57,420 nucleotides of DNA from Gammaproteobacteria bacterium (GCA_026706665.1 JAPOYI010000046.1:1-57420), one strand, 5' to 3'; positions 1 through 8,080 are shown, counted from the first letter of the stretch. A program made the numbers and translations. The notes: generated by a model from the letters alone, not told the origin.

Positions 1-95
1 AGGAGCCTTCAGCCGGGGGATGTTCCCCGACCGCTGACGCGTAAGGAAGTGCTGGCTTTGCCCCGTCGCCGGATGCGTACTTCCATGCAAGCCTG
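1..95 (+). repeat. Repeat A, copy 1 (95 bp, reaches window edge)
   Basis: 94 of 95 bases match copy 2 at 3846-3940. The first third can fold: outer arms CAGC (10-13) and GCTG (33-36), inner stem CGGGG-N6-CCCCG at 14-29. The second half contains GGAAGT (45-50) facing ACTTCC (79-84). Read on the minus strand it runs in frame into the C-terminal half of the split VOC gene and adds a repeat-derived tail to it. It may extend beyond the left edge. Confidence 0.9.
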
Positions 96-270
96 TCGCT
101 TCGGCTTCCCAGTACGGGGGGTTGTTCAGCGGCCCCGGCGTCTGGCCAAGCTGGATCAGGAGGCCGTGTGCGCTTCGGGGCGAGATGAAGGCATCGATGC
201 CGTGGGGGTCGTCGAAGTGCTTGTCGACGACGCGGACCCCGCGTCCGCTTTGAAGCTGCATCAACTCCTT
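96..270 (-). pseudogene. C-terminal half of split VOC/glyoxalase-superfamily gene
   Basis: The minus-strand translation contains GVRVVDKHFDDPHGIDAF, then SPRSAHGLLIQL and PLNNPPYW. This is the second beta-alpha-beta-beta-beta module of a VOC-superfamily protein, with a methylmalonyl-CoA epimerase-like flavour. It completes the N-terminal half at 4271-4478; roughly 30 middle residues are missing and about 4 kb of other DNA lies between. The metal-ligand Glu of epimerases seems to be Gln in LLIQL, so the original substrate is uncertain. The frame continues past the natural end into repeat A and off the window without a stop. No start codon or ribosome binding site precedes it, so it is probably a dead fragment. 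Confidence 0.65.
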
Positions 271-490
271 AATTCTAATGACCTATTCCTCTCGTGTCCA
301 TTCCGGTTACTCGTTTCGTTACGTGCCGCGGGGCGAGATTTCGGGGGTCCGGCTGGAGCTTGCTGGAACGTGGCTGAGCGATGTTGACTGCCTCGGGCGT
401 GTTAGGAAATCACACGCCAAGGCGGCCGAAAGAAGGCGTGGAACGTATCGAGCGGACTTTCGCGGTCTCCGCGACAGGGATCGTCACCCG
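271..490. other. Stretch without an assignable gene
   Basis: This lies between the VOC C-terminal fragment and the left copy of repeat B. Short open frames exist on both strands, but none has a convincing start, codon pattern or family signature. The left junction of the insertion into the VOC gene should fall near 265-280. Confidence 0.5.
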
Positions 491-566
491 CCAGGGACAA
501 GACCCCGTAGGGGACTTGGTCGCCGAAGGCGATAGAGCCCGGCCCCCGAAGGGGGGTCGCCCCTCC
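491..566 (+). repeat. Repeat B, left copy, flanking the ATPase-TOPRIM pair
   Basis: About 75 bp resemble 2449-2526 in the same orientation. Shared blocks include CAGGGACAA, GGACTTGGTCGC and CGGCCCCCGAAGGG, so most bases agree by eye. The block CCCCC-GAA-GGGGG can form a very stable hairpin. The two copies bracket the two-gene module on both sides. Confidence 0.65.
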
Positions 567-580
567 GCACTCAGAAACGT

Positions 581-1261
581 CTAGGAGGGACTGCCCACCG
601 CGTCGGTCCCGAAGAGCTTATCGAACCATTGCAGGAACGACAGGGCTATCGGGCTGTCTGCGCTGAAGAACTTGGCCTTGATCGCGGTTCCGAATGGACG
701 CCCCGGATCCTCTTGCCAAGACAGCCATGCATGAATCACAGCCTTGACGTATTTGGCGTCGGGGAAGGTGGCGCCACGCTCCTGCGCGGCCGTCGTGGAA
801 TCGTAAGCGAGCGTTAGCAACGGGTCGTTCTCCTCTATCAAGTCTGTGAGGAAATGTTTCAGGGCGCCCGACGCGCGGTTGTCCGGCATGAGCCACACGC
901 CGACCCGTACCTTGAAGGCCGGGACATCGGCGATGAAGCCGGTAGCTGGCAGCTCAATTGGAGGCTTGGGGTCGAGGAACGAAAGCCGGTCGCGAACAGC
1001 GTGCCAGCTGTTGGCAGCCGCCTCGTCTGCGTCAACGACGAAACCGACCGAATGACCGGTGCCGAACTTAACGGCGTGCTCTATGGTAGCGAGGACTTTA
1101 TCCTTGTCCCCCGCGGGTTTGATTTCGGGGACTATCGCAGGAACGGTGTCGCGAGGTACCTCACCGGTAAGCGGGCATTCGACACCGTGGCGGAGCAACA
1201 GGTGTTTGATGGCGTGCTCATCGTCCCTGCCTTCCACATGAAGGCTTGATCGTTCTGGCAT
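581..1261 (-). CDS. TOPRIM-domain (DUF3226-like) protein, partner of upstream ATPase
   Basis: A 226-residue protein. The N-terminus has the TOPRIM pattern: VEGRDDEHAIK with acidic E10, then GFVVDADE with D77 and D79. The glutamate plus DxD are the metal-binding acids of OLD-type nucleases and of the DUF3226/DUF4435 families. It starts 9 bases after the stop of the ATPase gene and is probably co-transcribed with it. Paired genes of this type (ATPase plus separate TOPRIM effector) occur in phage-defence systems such as PARIS (AriA/AriB) and two-gene OLD-like systems. The TOPRIM protein would be the nuclease or toxic effector held by the ATPase. The family assignment rests on motifs only; the defence role is inferred. 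Confidence 0.7.
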   Translation of the reverse strand: MPERSSLHVEGRDDEHAIKHLLLRHGVECPLTGEVPRDTVPAIVPEIKPAGDKDKVLATIEHAVKFGTGHSVGFVVDADEAAANSWHAVRDRLSFLDPKPPIELPATGFIADVPAFKVRVGVWLMPDNRASGALKHFLTDLIEENDPLLTLAYDSTTAAQERGATFPDAKYVKAVIHAWLSWQEDPGRPFGTAIKAKFFSADSPIALSFLQWFDKLFGTDAVGSPS

Positions 1262-1270
1262 GAATAGGAC

Positions 1271-2359
1271 CTAACGGAAGTCGATGCCACTCTCGAGCGC
1301 AGCGGGAATGTCCATTCCCTGGACGCTGACGGCTTGAGGGAGTGATGTGTCTATCTTCTGGATCGAGACTTCAGCAGCAAGATCCGGGTAGGACTTGATC
1401 ATCGAAGCAAGGCCGAGGATGCAGTCGTGACTGTGTGTGGTTGCGAACAACTGCAAATGGGATTTGCGGGCAACCTCGACCATCAGACGCCACATGCCAG
1501 CCATCACAGTCCAGTGCAGGCCGGTGACAATTTCATCGACCAGAACGCAGCTATCGGCGTTATTGACGAGGGCCAACCTGAGTTGCAGCAACCGGCGCAT
1601 ACCATCGCCGAAGGTGCCCAACGGGTACCTAGAACCACCAGGGCGTAGGCCAACCACAAACCCTCCGCCTCTGGGGACGCGGCCACCCGGCAAGTAATGA
1701 ATGGACTCTATGTCAGGCATGAGGAGCTTCATGTCGTCGACAACTTCCTGCTCGCGGCCGTCGGTGACGAGGGTGTTCCACGCTTGACTGAGAAATGGCG
1801 GCTCGGTTGTCGAGGGCGAGAGAAAACGAGCGGATCGACGGCGCGTCCACAGACGACGTACGTCTTGGAGAAGCAAACCATCTTCTGTGACGGGAAAGAT
1901 GAACTCAGGTTTCTTGCGAACGTTGACGGTGATGGCTAAAGCCATCGCTGGAGACGCCTCAGGCGGGAGTCGGTCGTCGAACCCATCGAGCATACGAGAG
2001 AGGACTTCATTTTCAAAATCGTCTAACGAACGTATCTCCACGGTTACTCGGCCGTTGCTTCGAGAGCCCCGCAGGTCGAAGCGGGCGCCGGGCTCGCACG
2101 CGTGACCGTGGAATAGATGGGTCATGCTCGGAAGTCGGCGGAACCCCGGGCGCGACTCGACTGGCCGTACTTCCTCGCGACGGTGGGCGGACTCGGAGAT
2201 CGCGGCGGGGTTGCCACCCGAGACGAGGAGGTCTACTGCCTCAAGGACAGAGGTTTTGCCACTGTTGTTCTTGCCGACCACGAGATTGACTAGGGAAAGC
2301 GAATCGAGCGCATAGGACTCGAAGGCGCGAAACCCCGTCATCTTGAGTGACTTCAACAC
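1271..2359 (-). CDS. SMC/ABC-like ATPase (AAA_15/AAA_21 type) of a two-gene OLD/PARIS-like module
   Basis: 362 residues. Walker A is GKNNSGKTS (29-37), an ABC-signature-like FGDGMRR lies at 250-256, Walker B is VLVDE (272-276), and the switch histidine is H309 in ATTHSHD. This is the compact SMC-like ATPase architecture of OLD nucleases, but without the C-terminal TOPRIM, which is encoded separately just downstream. The start is GTG; an internal ATG at residue 7 is possible, but the MLKSLKMTGFRAF beginning is typical of the family. The gene sits inside a disrupted VOC gene and between two repeat B copies, which fits a transferred defence cassette. Confidence 0.75.
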   Translation of the reverse strand: MLKSLKMTGFRAFESYALDSLSLVNLVVGKNNSGKTSVLEAVDLLVSGGNPAAISESAHRREEVRPVESRPGFRRLPSMTHLFHGHACEPGARFDLRGSRSNGRVTVEIRSLDDFENEVLSRMLDGFDDRLPPEASPAMALAITVNVRKKPEFIFPVTEDGLLLQDVRRLWTRRRSARFLSPSTTEPPFLSQAWNTLVTDGREQEVVDDMKLLMPDIESIHYLPGGRVPRGGGFVVGLRPGGSRYPLGTFGDGMRRLLQLRLALVNNADSCVLVDEIVTGLHWTVMAGMWRLMVEVARKSHLQLFATTHSHDCILGLASMIKSYPDLAAEVSIQKIDTSLPQAVSVQGMDIPAALESGIDFR

Positions 2360-2448
2360 GCGAACCAGCTCCCGGAGGACTTCCGAGCCATTCTAGGCTC
2401 TGGCGCGCGTTCTTGCGACTTTCGGCGGCGCGAGGGAGCGCTCGCCCG

Positions 2449-2526
2449 GCAGGGACAAAGGGCTCCGAGGGACTTGGTCGCAGAGGTGATGGAACGCGGC
2501 CCCCGAAGGGCGGGCGCCATTCCAAC
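2449..2526 (+). repeat. Repeat B, right copy
   Basis: Direct, imperfect copy of 491-566, sharing GGACTTGGTCGC and GGCCCCCGAAGGG. It lies just upstream of the ATPase start, so the pair of genes is framed by the two copies. Confidence 0.65.
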
Positions 2527-2548
2527 GTCCCAACCAGGCGGACGTTGG
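2522..2548. other. Perfect 9-bp stem hairpin
   Basis: CCAACGTCC (2522-2530) and GGACGTTGG (2540-2548) form a perfect stem with a 9-base loop. It abuts the end of repeat B copy 2. There is no T-run, so it is not a classical terminator; it could be an element end or a regulatory site. Confidence 0.6.
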
Positions 2549-2769
2549 GAGGGTCCTGCAACGAACGGAACTGCAACGTGTTCGACATGCTGGACGCAAG
2601 CCTTGACTCGTCAGCGGTGACATCAAGGTAGGGCATCTCGCCGGTGGGGAAAGTGGGCGGGGTAGAGAATCATGACTGACATATACCATCCGGTAGAGGC
2701 GAGCTTACGCCACCAGTTCCGCGACATTGCCCGGATTGTACCGCGTGTCTATCGGTTTCTTTGGGAAGT

Positions 2770-3484
2770 GACCCAGGGAGTGAAAGGCTAGTTCTGCGCA
2801 ATGTTTCTCTCGTAATACCGGCGCGGAGTAAAGTTGCCATCGTAGGAGAAGACGGTACTGGCAAGACTACGCTGGTCAAACTGTTGATGCGCCTCTACGA
2901 TCCGACGGAGGGCTAAGTTCTCCTTGATGGGCGCGACCTGCGCGACTACGACCTTACTGAGCTACGCCGTAATATGGGGGTCGTCTTTCAAGATTTCTCC
3001 CGCTACGATTTGTCTGCCGCTGATAATGTGGGGTTCGGCCAAGTTGCCGAGATTGACAACCAACAGCGGATTGTTAGCGCTGCGACGAAAGCTGGAGCAA
3101 GCGAATTCGTCGAAAAGCTGCCCAGAGGTTTCGATACGATTCTGGGCAAAACTGTCGACGAGGGCGTCGACCTGTCCGGCGGCGAATGGCAGCACCTGGA
3201 TTTCCCGTGCCTTCATGAGCGATGCAGCTATCGTGATCATGGACGAACCTACGGCGGCGCTAGATGCATTTAGGGAGTATCGGTTATACGAGCAGGTGAC
3301 CAAATTCACGAAAGGGAAAACCGTCGTTTTCATTTCTCATCGTTTCTCGACGGTGCGCATGGCGGACGACATCATCGTGATGGAAGGCGGCAATGCAGTT
3401 GAGACTGGGAGCCACGACGAACTCATGGCTAAGAACGGAAGATACGCAGCGATGTTCGCAACTCAGGCGGCACGGTACAGCTGA
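2770..3484 (+). pseudogene. Decayed ABC-exporter ATP-binding domain
   Basis: The translation gives a recognisable ABC ATPase of the exporter (ABCB/MsbA-like) type: an A-loop region (LVLRNVSL), Walker A GEDGTGKTT, Q-loop VFQDF, signature LSGGEWQ, Walker B VIMDEPTAALD and switch ISHRFSTV. An in-frame TAA at 2914-2916 cuts it after YDPTEG. A frameshift around 3200-3210, between the signature and Walker B, moves the rest into another frame. No transmembrane domain precedes it, so only the ATPase half was carried here. It is less GC-rich than its neighbours and lies in the insertion that splits the VOC gene. Not expected to make a working protein. Confidence 0.85.
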
Positions 3485-3845
3485 CGCGGGGGAGCGCATC
3501 AACCGTTGCGCGATGGGACTTGGCGTGGCAAGCGGCGATCCTTCATCGGGTGGACGTCAGATTTGTGGCCAGTTATGCGTGGTCTGGGGCAGCGGCTACT
3601 GTAGGGAGGTCAAGCTGGGGTTTCCCGGAATATTCGTCGTGGGGGATCGGGCGAGGTCAAGCGGCTGATTGGCGCGGGATCGGCGGACGGCATCGACTTC
3701 GAGACGACGGAGACTACGGCGCGGCGGCTGGCGCTCGGTCTCATGGGCAGGGCGGTCGCCTAGATGTGGCCGACGAGCACGCCCCCGGCGTATTCCAGAT
3801 CGTCGAGATCCGGCACGGCAAGGAGCATCTGAGCCAAGACAGCCT
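3485..3845. other. Stretch without an assignable gene
   Basis: Between the ABC remnant and repeat A copy 2. A 36-codon open stretch at 3656-3763 vaguely recalls a transposase N-terminus but cannot be assigned. A plus-strand frame here runs in frame into repeat A, which supplies its stop (tail GAFSRGMFPDR). Confidence 0.4.
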
Positions 3846-3940
3846 AGGAGCCTTCAGCCGGGGGATGTTCCCCGACCGCTGACGCGTAAGGAAGTGCTGG
3901 CATTGCCCCGTCGCCGGATGCGTACTTCCATGCAAGCCTG
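3846..3940 (+). repeat. Repeat A, copy 2
   Basis: Nearly identical to copy 1 (one difference, T to A in the GGCTTTG/GGCATTG segment) and in the same orientation. Copies 1 and 2 bracket about 3.75 kb holding the VOC C-terminal fragment, the ATPase-TOPRIM pair and the ABC remnant. Confidence 0.95.
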
Positions 3941-4270
3941 CGCCGTAGGAAATTTCCGGGGGAAGAATGTTCAACATGCGGATGAAAAAGAGTCTTTTGT
4001 GCTGGAGAATCCCCGAAATAAGAGAATGCGCCACGAAATGTGTAGTGGTGTCCCCGAATTTTTTCGAGAAGACGTTCTGTGGCGCAGCCTCCTAGGTAGT
4101 TCGCTGCCGAGCCATACATACCTCAATTGAGCGGCGAGGGCAAGGATCGGGGCGACGTTACGCGACGTTACAGCGATGCCCTGATTCCCGGATAAGGATT
4201 CCCCTGAATCAGCGGAATCGCGCGCGGTGGCGGCGTTTGCATGCGAAAACAGGGTCCCCCGAAGATTCAC
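3941..4270. other. Non-coding junction region between repeat A and VOC N-terminal half
   Basis: No gene is supported. It contains the palindrome GGAAATTTCC near 3950, an inverted pair GCGCCAC/GTGGCGC bracketing an AT-rich segment (about 4030-4085), and a tandem GCGACGTTAC pair near 4152-4170. These look like relics of an insertion-element end, but I cannot name the element. Confidence 0.4.
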
Positions 4271-4478
4271 TTCGCTCCGGGTTGATCGGTTCCAGCAGTT
4301 CAATGCAGAAGTCGTGCAGGTCGAACAGGCCAAGACGGAAGTCCCCCGAGTGGTGATCGCGCGTGTAGCGGTGTTTCGCCCCCAGGATGTCCTCGAAAAG
4401 GACGCGGGCGTCCTCGATGCTGTGCACGCCGATGCCGATATGGTCCAGGCGGCCGAGCGGTTCGTCCTTCGTCGTCAC
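4271..4478 (-). pseudogene. N-terminal half of split VOC/glyoxalase-superfamily gene
   Basis: The first 69 or so codons encode LGRLDHIGIGVHSIEDA, then DFRLGLFDLHDFCIELLEP. This is the first VOC module, with the metal-ligand His in DHIGI and the ELLEP strand seen in methylmalonyl-CoA epimerase relatives. After INPE the reading becomes unrelated and stops at 4209. The matching C-terminal module lies at 96-270 on the same strand, so the gene was interrupted. It starts with GTG three bases after the stop of the DUF2784 gene and was therefore the second gene of that operon. A short product could still be made but would lack half the fold. Confidence 0.75.
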
Positions 4479-4481
4479 TTG

Positions 4482-4925
4482 TTATCCCCCGCGAGTCCGG
4501 GAAGCCCCGCTATTGTAGCGGTGCCGGCTACGCCCGCGAGCGTCGGGCGGAAAGCGCCACCATGCCCACACGACGAGCAGCCCGAACACCGTGTGGAGGG
4601 CAATGAACGCCCAGACCGGCAGGTCGAAATAGAGGATCTGGTACAGCCAGTACTGGATGAAGCTGCCTTCGTAGGTGGGTTGGCCATGCTGGATTCGAAG
4701 CCACATCTCGAGCGTGGTCAGGGGACAGACCATGCCTAGCCAGGTCTGCACGACGACAAAGCCGATGGCGGCGAGATGCGTGCCCCGGAACCACAGGTTG
4801 CGTACCCATGCCCATCCGAGATGGCCGCCGCAGACTGTCAACACGAGCCCGACCACGACGAAGGCGACGAACAGCACGTGCGTCACCAGCACGATGTCGG
4901 CCAGGTGTAGATTGACGGACTGCAC
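4482..4925 (-). CDS. DUF2784-family integral membrane protein
   Basis: 147 residues with four hydrophobic helices. The pattern is that of DUF2784: LADIVLVTHVLFVAF, GTHLAAIGFVVVQTWLG, CPLTTLE and IQYWLYQILYFDLP. The function of the family is unknown; it acts in the inner membrane. It starts with GTG and is divergent from sdhE, and the broken VOC gene follows three bases downstream. The tail after WAWWRFPPD is basic and poorly conserved-looking. Confidence 0.85.
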   Translation of the reverse strand: MQSVNLHLADIVLVTHVLFVAFVVVGLVLTVCGGHLGWAWVRNLWFRGTHLAAIGFVVVQTWLGMVCPLTTLEMWLRIQHGQPTYEGSFIQYWLYQILYFDLPVWAFIALHTVFGLLVVWAWWRFPPDARGRSRHRYNSGASRTRGG

Positions 4926-5050
4926 CGTCGCTATGGCCTCGCGGCAGGGACAACGGGGGAACCCACTACGCGGAACGGGTACATTGGTTTAGTGTAGCCC
5001 CAGGCGCGGGTGTCGCGGGCAGCTCGCGCACCTTCAGGCAGCGGGACGGA

Positions 5051-5314
5051 GTGCAGGTGGACGACGGCCGGGAGTTGCGGCGGGTACGATGGCGCAGCCG
5101 GCGCGGGATGCTGGAGCTGGATCTCTTCCTGGTGCCCTTTGCCGAGAGTTGCTATGCGGACCTGTCACGGACCGACCGCGCGGCTTTTCGTCATCTCCTT
5201 GACCGCGAGGACTGGGAGATCCTGGATTGGTTGCGACAGGACTGCGCGCCGGCTCCCGGCCTGGCCGGTATCGTGACACTCGTCAGGCGAGCAGCTTGTC
5301 GGCCAGTGCCTTGA
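5051..5314 (+). CDS. sdhE: Succinate dehydrogenase assembly factor SdhE (FAD assembly)
   Basis: 87 residues with the SdhE/YgfY hallmarks: RRVRWRSRRGMLELD (the RGMLE-type motif that contacts SdhA), then a helical acidic body ending in DREDWEILDWL. SdhE promotes covalent FAD attachment to succinate dehydrogenase in the cytosol. The start is GTG. The 3' end overlaps the convergent aldolase gene by about 32 bases. The C-terminal 15 residues run into that overlap and look non-conserved. Confidence 0.85.
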   Translation: MQVDDGRELRRVRWRSRRGMLELDLFLVPFAESCYADLSRTDRAAFRHLLDREDWEILDWLRQDCAPAPGLAGIVTLVRRAACRPVP

Positions 5315-6101
5315 GGCGTTCCGTGCCTCCGCTGATGCGCACCCCGGACGCCAACTGCGCGGCGAGCGTCTCCTCCGTGCAACCGTCCAGAAAGGCGATG
5401 CCAGCTGCCTTGCAGGCATCGAATACGCGTTGCCGGGCGGCCACCAGTTCTGGCTCGTCGAGACGCGCATCCTGAAATCCGTGGGACATCGACATGTCCG
5501 CAGGACCCCACTCCGCGAATGCGACCCCCGGCACCCCGGCGACTTCAAACGCGTTCGCGAGTGCGCGCCGGTTCTCTATCTTGAGGCCGAGCAGGAGTTC
5601 TCCATCCGGATTCAGCGGCCACGGATCGGCACGTTCCACGTATTGTTGCGGGGTGACTCCCCAGATGGCCGCCGCCGCAGCCTGGCCACCGGTCCCGCGC
5701 GTGCCACCCCGGAAGGTGTAGCGCATCGCTTCGACTACCGCCTCAACCGCTTCGGGAGACTCGGCATGGCAGAGCAGGAATCCGTGCACGCCGACGGCGA
5801 GCAACTGGCGTATCTGCCACGCGTTGGCCCGCACGAGGTCAGGCTCCCGTCCCTCGAAGGGCAATTCCACGAGGACCACAGGTGTCGGTGCGCGCACCGA
5901 CGCCATGCCCTGCATGAAGCGGTTCATTCCCGGTATATCGAGAGGGCCGTGCTCCATGCCGATGTTGATGTAGTCCGCCCAGGTGTCCGCCATCGCCATC
6001 CCGGCTTCAAAGGTCAGTTCGGCGCCGGTGTGGCCACCGGTGTAGAACACGGGCCTGTCGTCGGCCAGAAGGGCGATGGCGCGATTGATTCGTGGAGCCA
6101 C
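5283..6101 (-). CDS. HpcH/HpaI-type class II aldolase family protein
   Basis: 272 residues resembling the 2,4-dihydroxyhept-2-enedioate aldolase family. Family-like segments are NIGMEHGPLD, VLVELPFEGRE, LLGLKIENRRAL (the acid normally binding the divalent metal) and AFAEWGPADMSMSHGF. It probably catalyses retro-aldol cleavage of a 2-keto acid, giving pyruvate or glyoxylate; the substrate cannot be read from sequence. The start is GTG. A cupin gene ends 28 bases upstream on the same strand, so the two probably form an operon for a small-acid degradation step. Confidence 0.75.
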   Translation of the reverse strand: MAPRINRAIALLADDRPVFYTGGHTGAELTFEAGMAMADTWADYINIGMEHGPLDIPGMNRFMQGMASVRAPTPVVLVELPFEGREPDLVRANAWQIRQLLAVGVHGFLLCHAESPEAVEAVVEAMRYTFRGGTRGTGGQAAAAAIWGVTPQQYVERADPWPLNPDGELLLGLKIENRRALANAFEVAGVPGVAFAEWGPADMSMSHGFQDARLDEPELVAARQRVFDACKAAGIAFLDGCTEETLAAQLASGVRISGGTERLKALADKLLA

Positions 6102-6128
6102 TAGGTCGACCGTCGATGGACGGGGGAT

Positions 6129-6791
6129 TCAGTCGTCAGATGCGTCTTCGGCCCTGGTGGTGTCGCCGATTCTCGTCGGCCTGTGCCACTTGTCCCGGTT
6201 CTCATTGGCTTGGTCGATCAGCCGCTGCATCGAATCCATCGTCCGCTCGTCGACCTTCAAGCCGGGCTGGTCAGGGTCGCCGCCTCCGGGGTGGAACTCC
6301 AGGAGTTCGGCCCCGTTCGGGCCGCCGGTGTACTTGTATGGCATGCCGGCAGGAATGAAGAACCCCGATCCCGGCCCGAGACTGCGCCTGCCGACGATGA
6401 GTTCGCCATTGGTCACGTAATAGAGACAGTCCCCACTGCCCGGATGGCTGTGACGGAACAGCGGGAAACCGGGTCCGACCCATATGTGGGTCAGGCTGCA
6501 ACCTTTCCGCGGACGCTTGCCGCGGTTTTCCATACCGCCTTCGTGGAAGAGTCCCGTAATCACCATGCCACCGGCATAGGACTTGAGGACCTCGGTCATC
6601 TTGTCGCGCACTTCCTCTTCGCCGTACTTCTCGATGAGATCGCTCATTTCCCATCCTGACGTGGCCTTCGACCAGTCCGCGCGTTGCCACGTGTACTGCT
6701 CGTTCATTTGCGGATTGGCAAAGATCTCGAACCGCCGACTCGGGAGGTTGCGGGCTCTTGGTTTGGTGACTGGATCTTTCGTGCTGGCCAT
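6129..6791 (-). CDS. Cupin-domain protein
   Basis: 220 residues. The double-stranded beta-helix is marked by LFRHSHPGSGDCLYYVTNGEL followed about 20 residues later by GSGFFIPAGMPYKYTGG, matching cupin motifs 1 and 2 with metal-binding His residues. A good ribosome binding site (AAAGGAGAG, about 5 bases upstream) supports the ATG start. It lies upstream of the HpcH/HpaI aldolase gene and may act on a related substrate or sense it. Enzymatic activity is not assignable. Confidence 0.8.
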   Translation of the reverse strand: MASTKDPVTKPRARNLPSRRFEIFANPQMNEQYTWQRADWSKATSGWEMSDLIEKYGEEEVRDKMTEVLKSYAGGMVITGLFHEGGMENRGKRPRKGCSLTHIWVGPGFPLFRHSHPGSGDCLYYVTNGELIVGRRSLGPGSGFFIPAGMPYKYTGGPNGAELLEFHPGGGDPDQPGLKVDERTMDSMQRLIDQANENRDKWHRPTRIGDTTRAEDASDD

Positions 6792-6931
6792 CTACTCTCC
6801 TTTCCGTCGAAGATAGCTTAACGCAAGTGCCCCGCGGCCGTCGCCTTGGGCGCGGCATGAGTTCGCGCGGACGCCGCGCGGAAGAGGGGATGGTTGTCCC
6901 TTGCTGAGACCGGCCGCGTGGGGCCGGCCAC

Positions 6932-6937
6932 TATAAT
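6932..6937 (+). promoter_or_regulatory. Candidate -10 element for lipB
   Basis: A perfect TATAAT lies 14 bases before the proposed lipB ATG at 6951. No good -35 stands at normal spacing. If used, transcription would start near 6944, which argues against the longer reading frame beginning at 6894. Confidence 0.4.
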
Positions 6938-6950
6938 TTGCGCGATCCGG

Positions 6951-7670
6951 ATGATGGCAGAGAGGGTGAAATCGAAGAGAGCGGAAAGCACGGGGGTGGC
7001 GCTCCGGGTGCGTGACCTCGGCCTCACCGACTACCGGACGGTGTTCGAAGCGATGCGCTCGTTCACCGAAGCGCGGGATGCGAACTCGACGGACGAAATC
7101 TGGCTGACGGAACACGAAGCCGTTTTTACGCAGGGGCAGGCCGGCAAGCCGGAGAATTTGCTGGCACCTGGCGGTATCCCCGTAGTGGCTACTGATCGGG
7201 GTGGACAGGTCACCTATCACGGACCCGGACAGATCGTCGCCTACACGATGTTCGATGTCGACCGCATGGGTATCGGCGTTCGGGCGCTGGTCGGCGGCAT
7301 CGAGGGCGCCATGATCGCGGTATTGCGGGACTGGAACATCGAGGCCGAAGCGCGCGGCGACGCCCGGGGCGTCTACGCCCAGGGCCGCAAGATCGGGGCC
7401 CTTGGCCTGCGCATTCGACACGGATGCGCGTACCACGGCCTCGCGCTCAACGTGGCCATGGATCTGGAACCGTTTTCCCGCATCAACCCGTGCGGCCTGG
7501 TGGGGATGGATGTCACGCAGGTCTCCGATCTCGGTGGTCCTCGGAGCCTAGATGTTGGGCGGACGGCGCTGGCGCGTGAACTGGCGCTGCGTTTTGGTTT
7601 CGACCCATCTGCCGCGTACCCAGGTCGCTGGGTCCGGGACGTTGCGGTGGAGCCAACACCGCTGCATTAA
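6951..7670 (+). CDS. lipB: Lipoyl(octanoyl) transferase LipB
   Basis: LipB transfers octanoyl groups from acyl carrier protein to lipoyl domains of 2-oxoacid dehydrogenases and GcvH in the cytosol. The signature RGGQVTYHGPGQ, the catalytic Lys in GRKIGALGLRI and the catalytic Cys in INPCGLVGMDV are all present. Start: ATG at 6951 or 6954, just after a TATAAT; a GTG near 6996 would give a more typical N-terminus, and the frame upstream to 6894 is probably untranslated. lipA is not next to it. It converges with vapC, 18 bases apart. Confidence 0.95.
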   Translation: MMAERVKSKRAESTGVALRVRDLGLTDYRTVFEAMRSFTEARDANSTDEIWLTEHEAVFTQGQAGKPENLLAPGGIPVVATDRGGQVTYHGPGQIVAYTMFDVDRMGIGVRALVGGIEGAMIAVLRDWNIEAEARGDARGVYAQGRKIGALGLRIRHGCAYHGLALNVAMDLEPFSRINPCGLVGMDVTQVSDLGGPRSLDVGRTALARELALRFGFDPSAAYPGRWVRDVAVEPTPLH

Positions 7671-7688
7671 GGCCAAGGGCTCGAAGCC

Positions 7689-8078
7689 TCAGCTTGGAAT
7701 CTTCGAGACGTAGTGCACGTTCGGCATTCCTGCAAAGTCGCTATCCTGGGTCCACAGCGTTGCTCCCGTGAGTCGCGCGGTGGCAAGGATGATGCCATCC
7801 GCCATCGCCAGTTGCCCTTCGTGCGCAAGCCGCGCGGCCTCCAGCGCGAGGGCGGATGACAGGGGGATTTCCCGGCCGCGACCCATCAGCGCGGCGACGC
7901 TAAGCGCATCGTCCTCACCGCGCTCGCGCAGCACTACCCGGAATACCTCGTACATGCTCACCGTGGGGACGACGAGCCGGCTTTCATCGGACAGTGGATC
8001 GGCGAAGATACCGCCGTTGGGACCGTCGGTGAAGTACTCGATCCAACCCGAGGAATCGACCAGGTTAGGCACCGCCAT
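7689..8078 (-). CDS. VapC-type PIN-domain ribonuclease toxin
   Basis: 129 residues. The PIN acidic site is complete: D8 (VDSSGW), E44 (MYEVFRV), D94 (MADGIILATA) and D112/D114 (TQDSDF). VapC toxins cleave tRNA or rRNA using a divalent metal, and are held inactive by the antitoxin encoded directly upstream. The ATG lies two bases after the antitoxin stop, the usual coupled arrangement. Confidence 0.9.
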   Translation of the reverse strand: MAVPNLVDSSGWIEYFTDGPNGGIFADPLSDESRLVVPTVSMYEVFRVVLRERGEDDALSVAALMGRGREIPLSSALALEAARLAHEGQLAMADGIILATARLTGATLWTQDSDFAGMPNVHYVSKIPS

Positions 8079-8080
8079 CG

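Larger units (their letters stand above)
2360..2769. other. Non-coding stretch upstream of the ATPase
   Basis: About 400 bases hold repeat B copy 2 and a hairpin (both listed separately). No convincing gene is visible on either strand. The promoter of the minus-strand ATPase pair should lie in its left part, but I cannot pick clear hexamers. Confidence 0.5.

Noticed and set aside
278-535. Small plus-strand frame with a faint SymE-toxin-like stretch (VPRGEISGVRLELAGTWL).
   Set aside because: No ribosome binding site, the second half is arginine-rich frame noise, and the left part of repeat B overlaps it.
3656-3763. 36-codon stretch recalling the N-terminus of a transposase.
   Set aside because: Too short, no start and no catalytic motif; family cannot be named.
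1-3940. Repeat A copies 1 and 2 as attL/attR of an integrative element.
   Set aside because: No integrase or excisionase between them, and copies 3 and 4 show it is a dispersed repeat.
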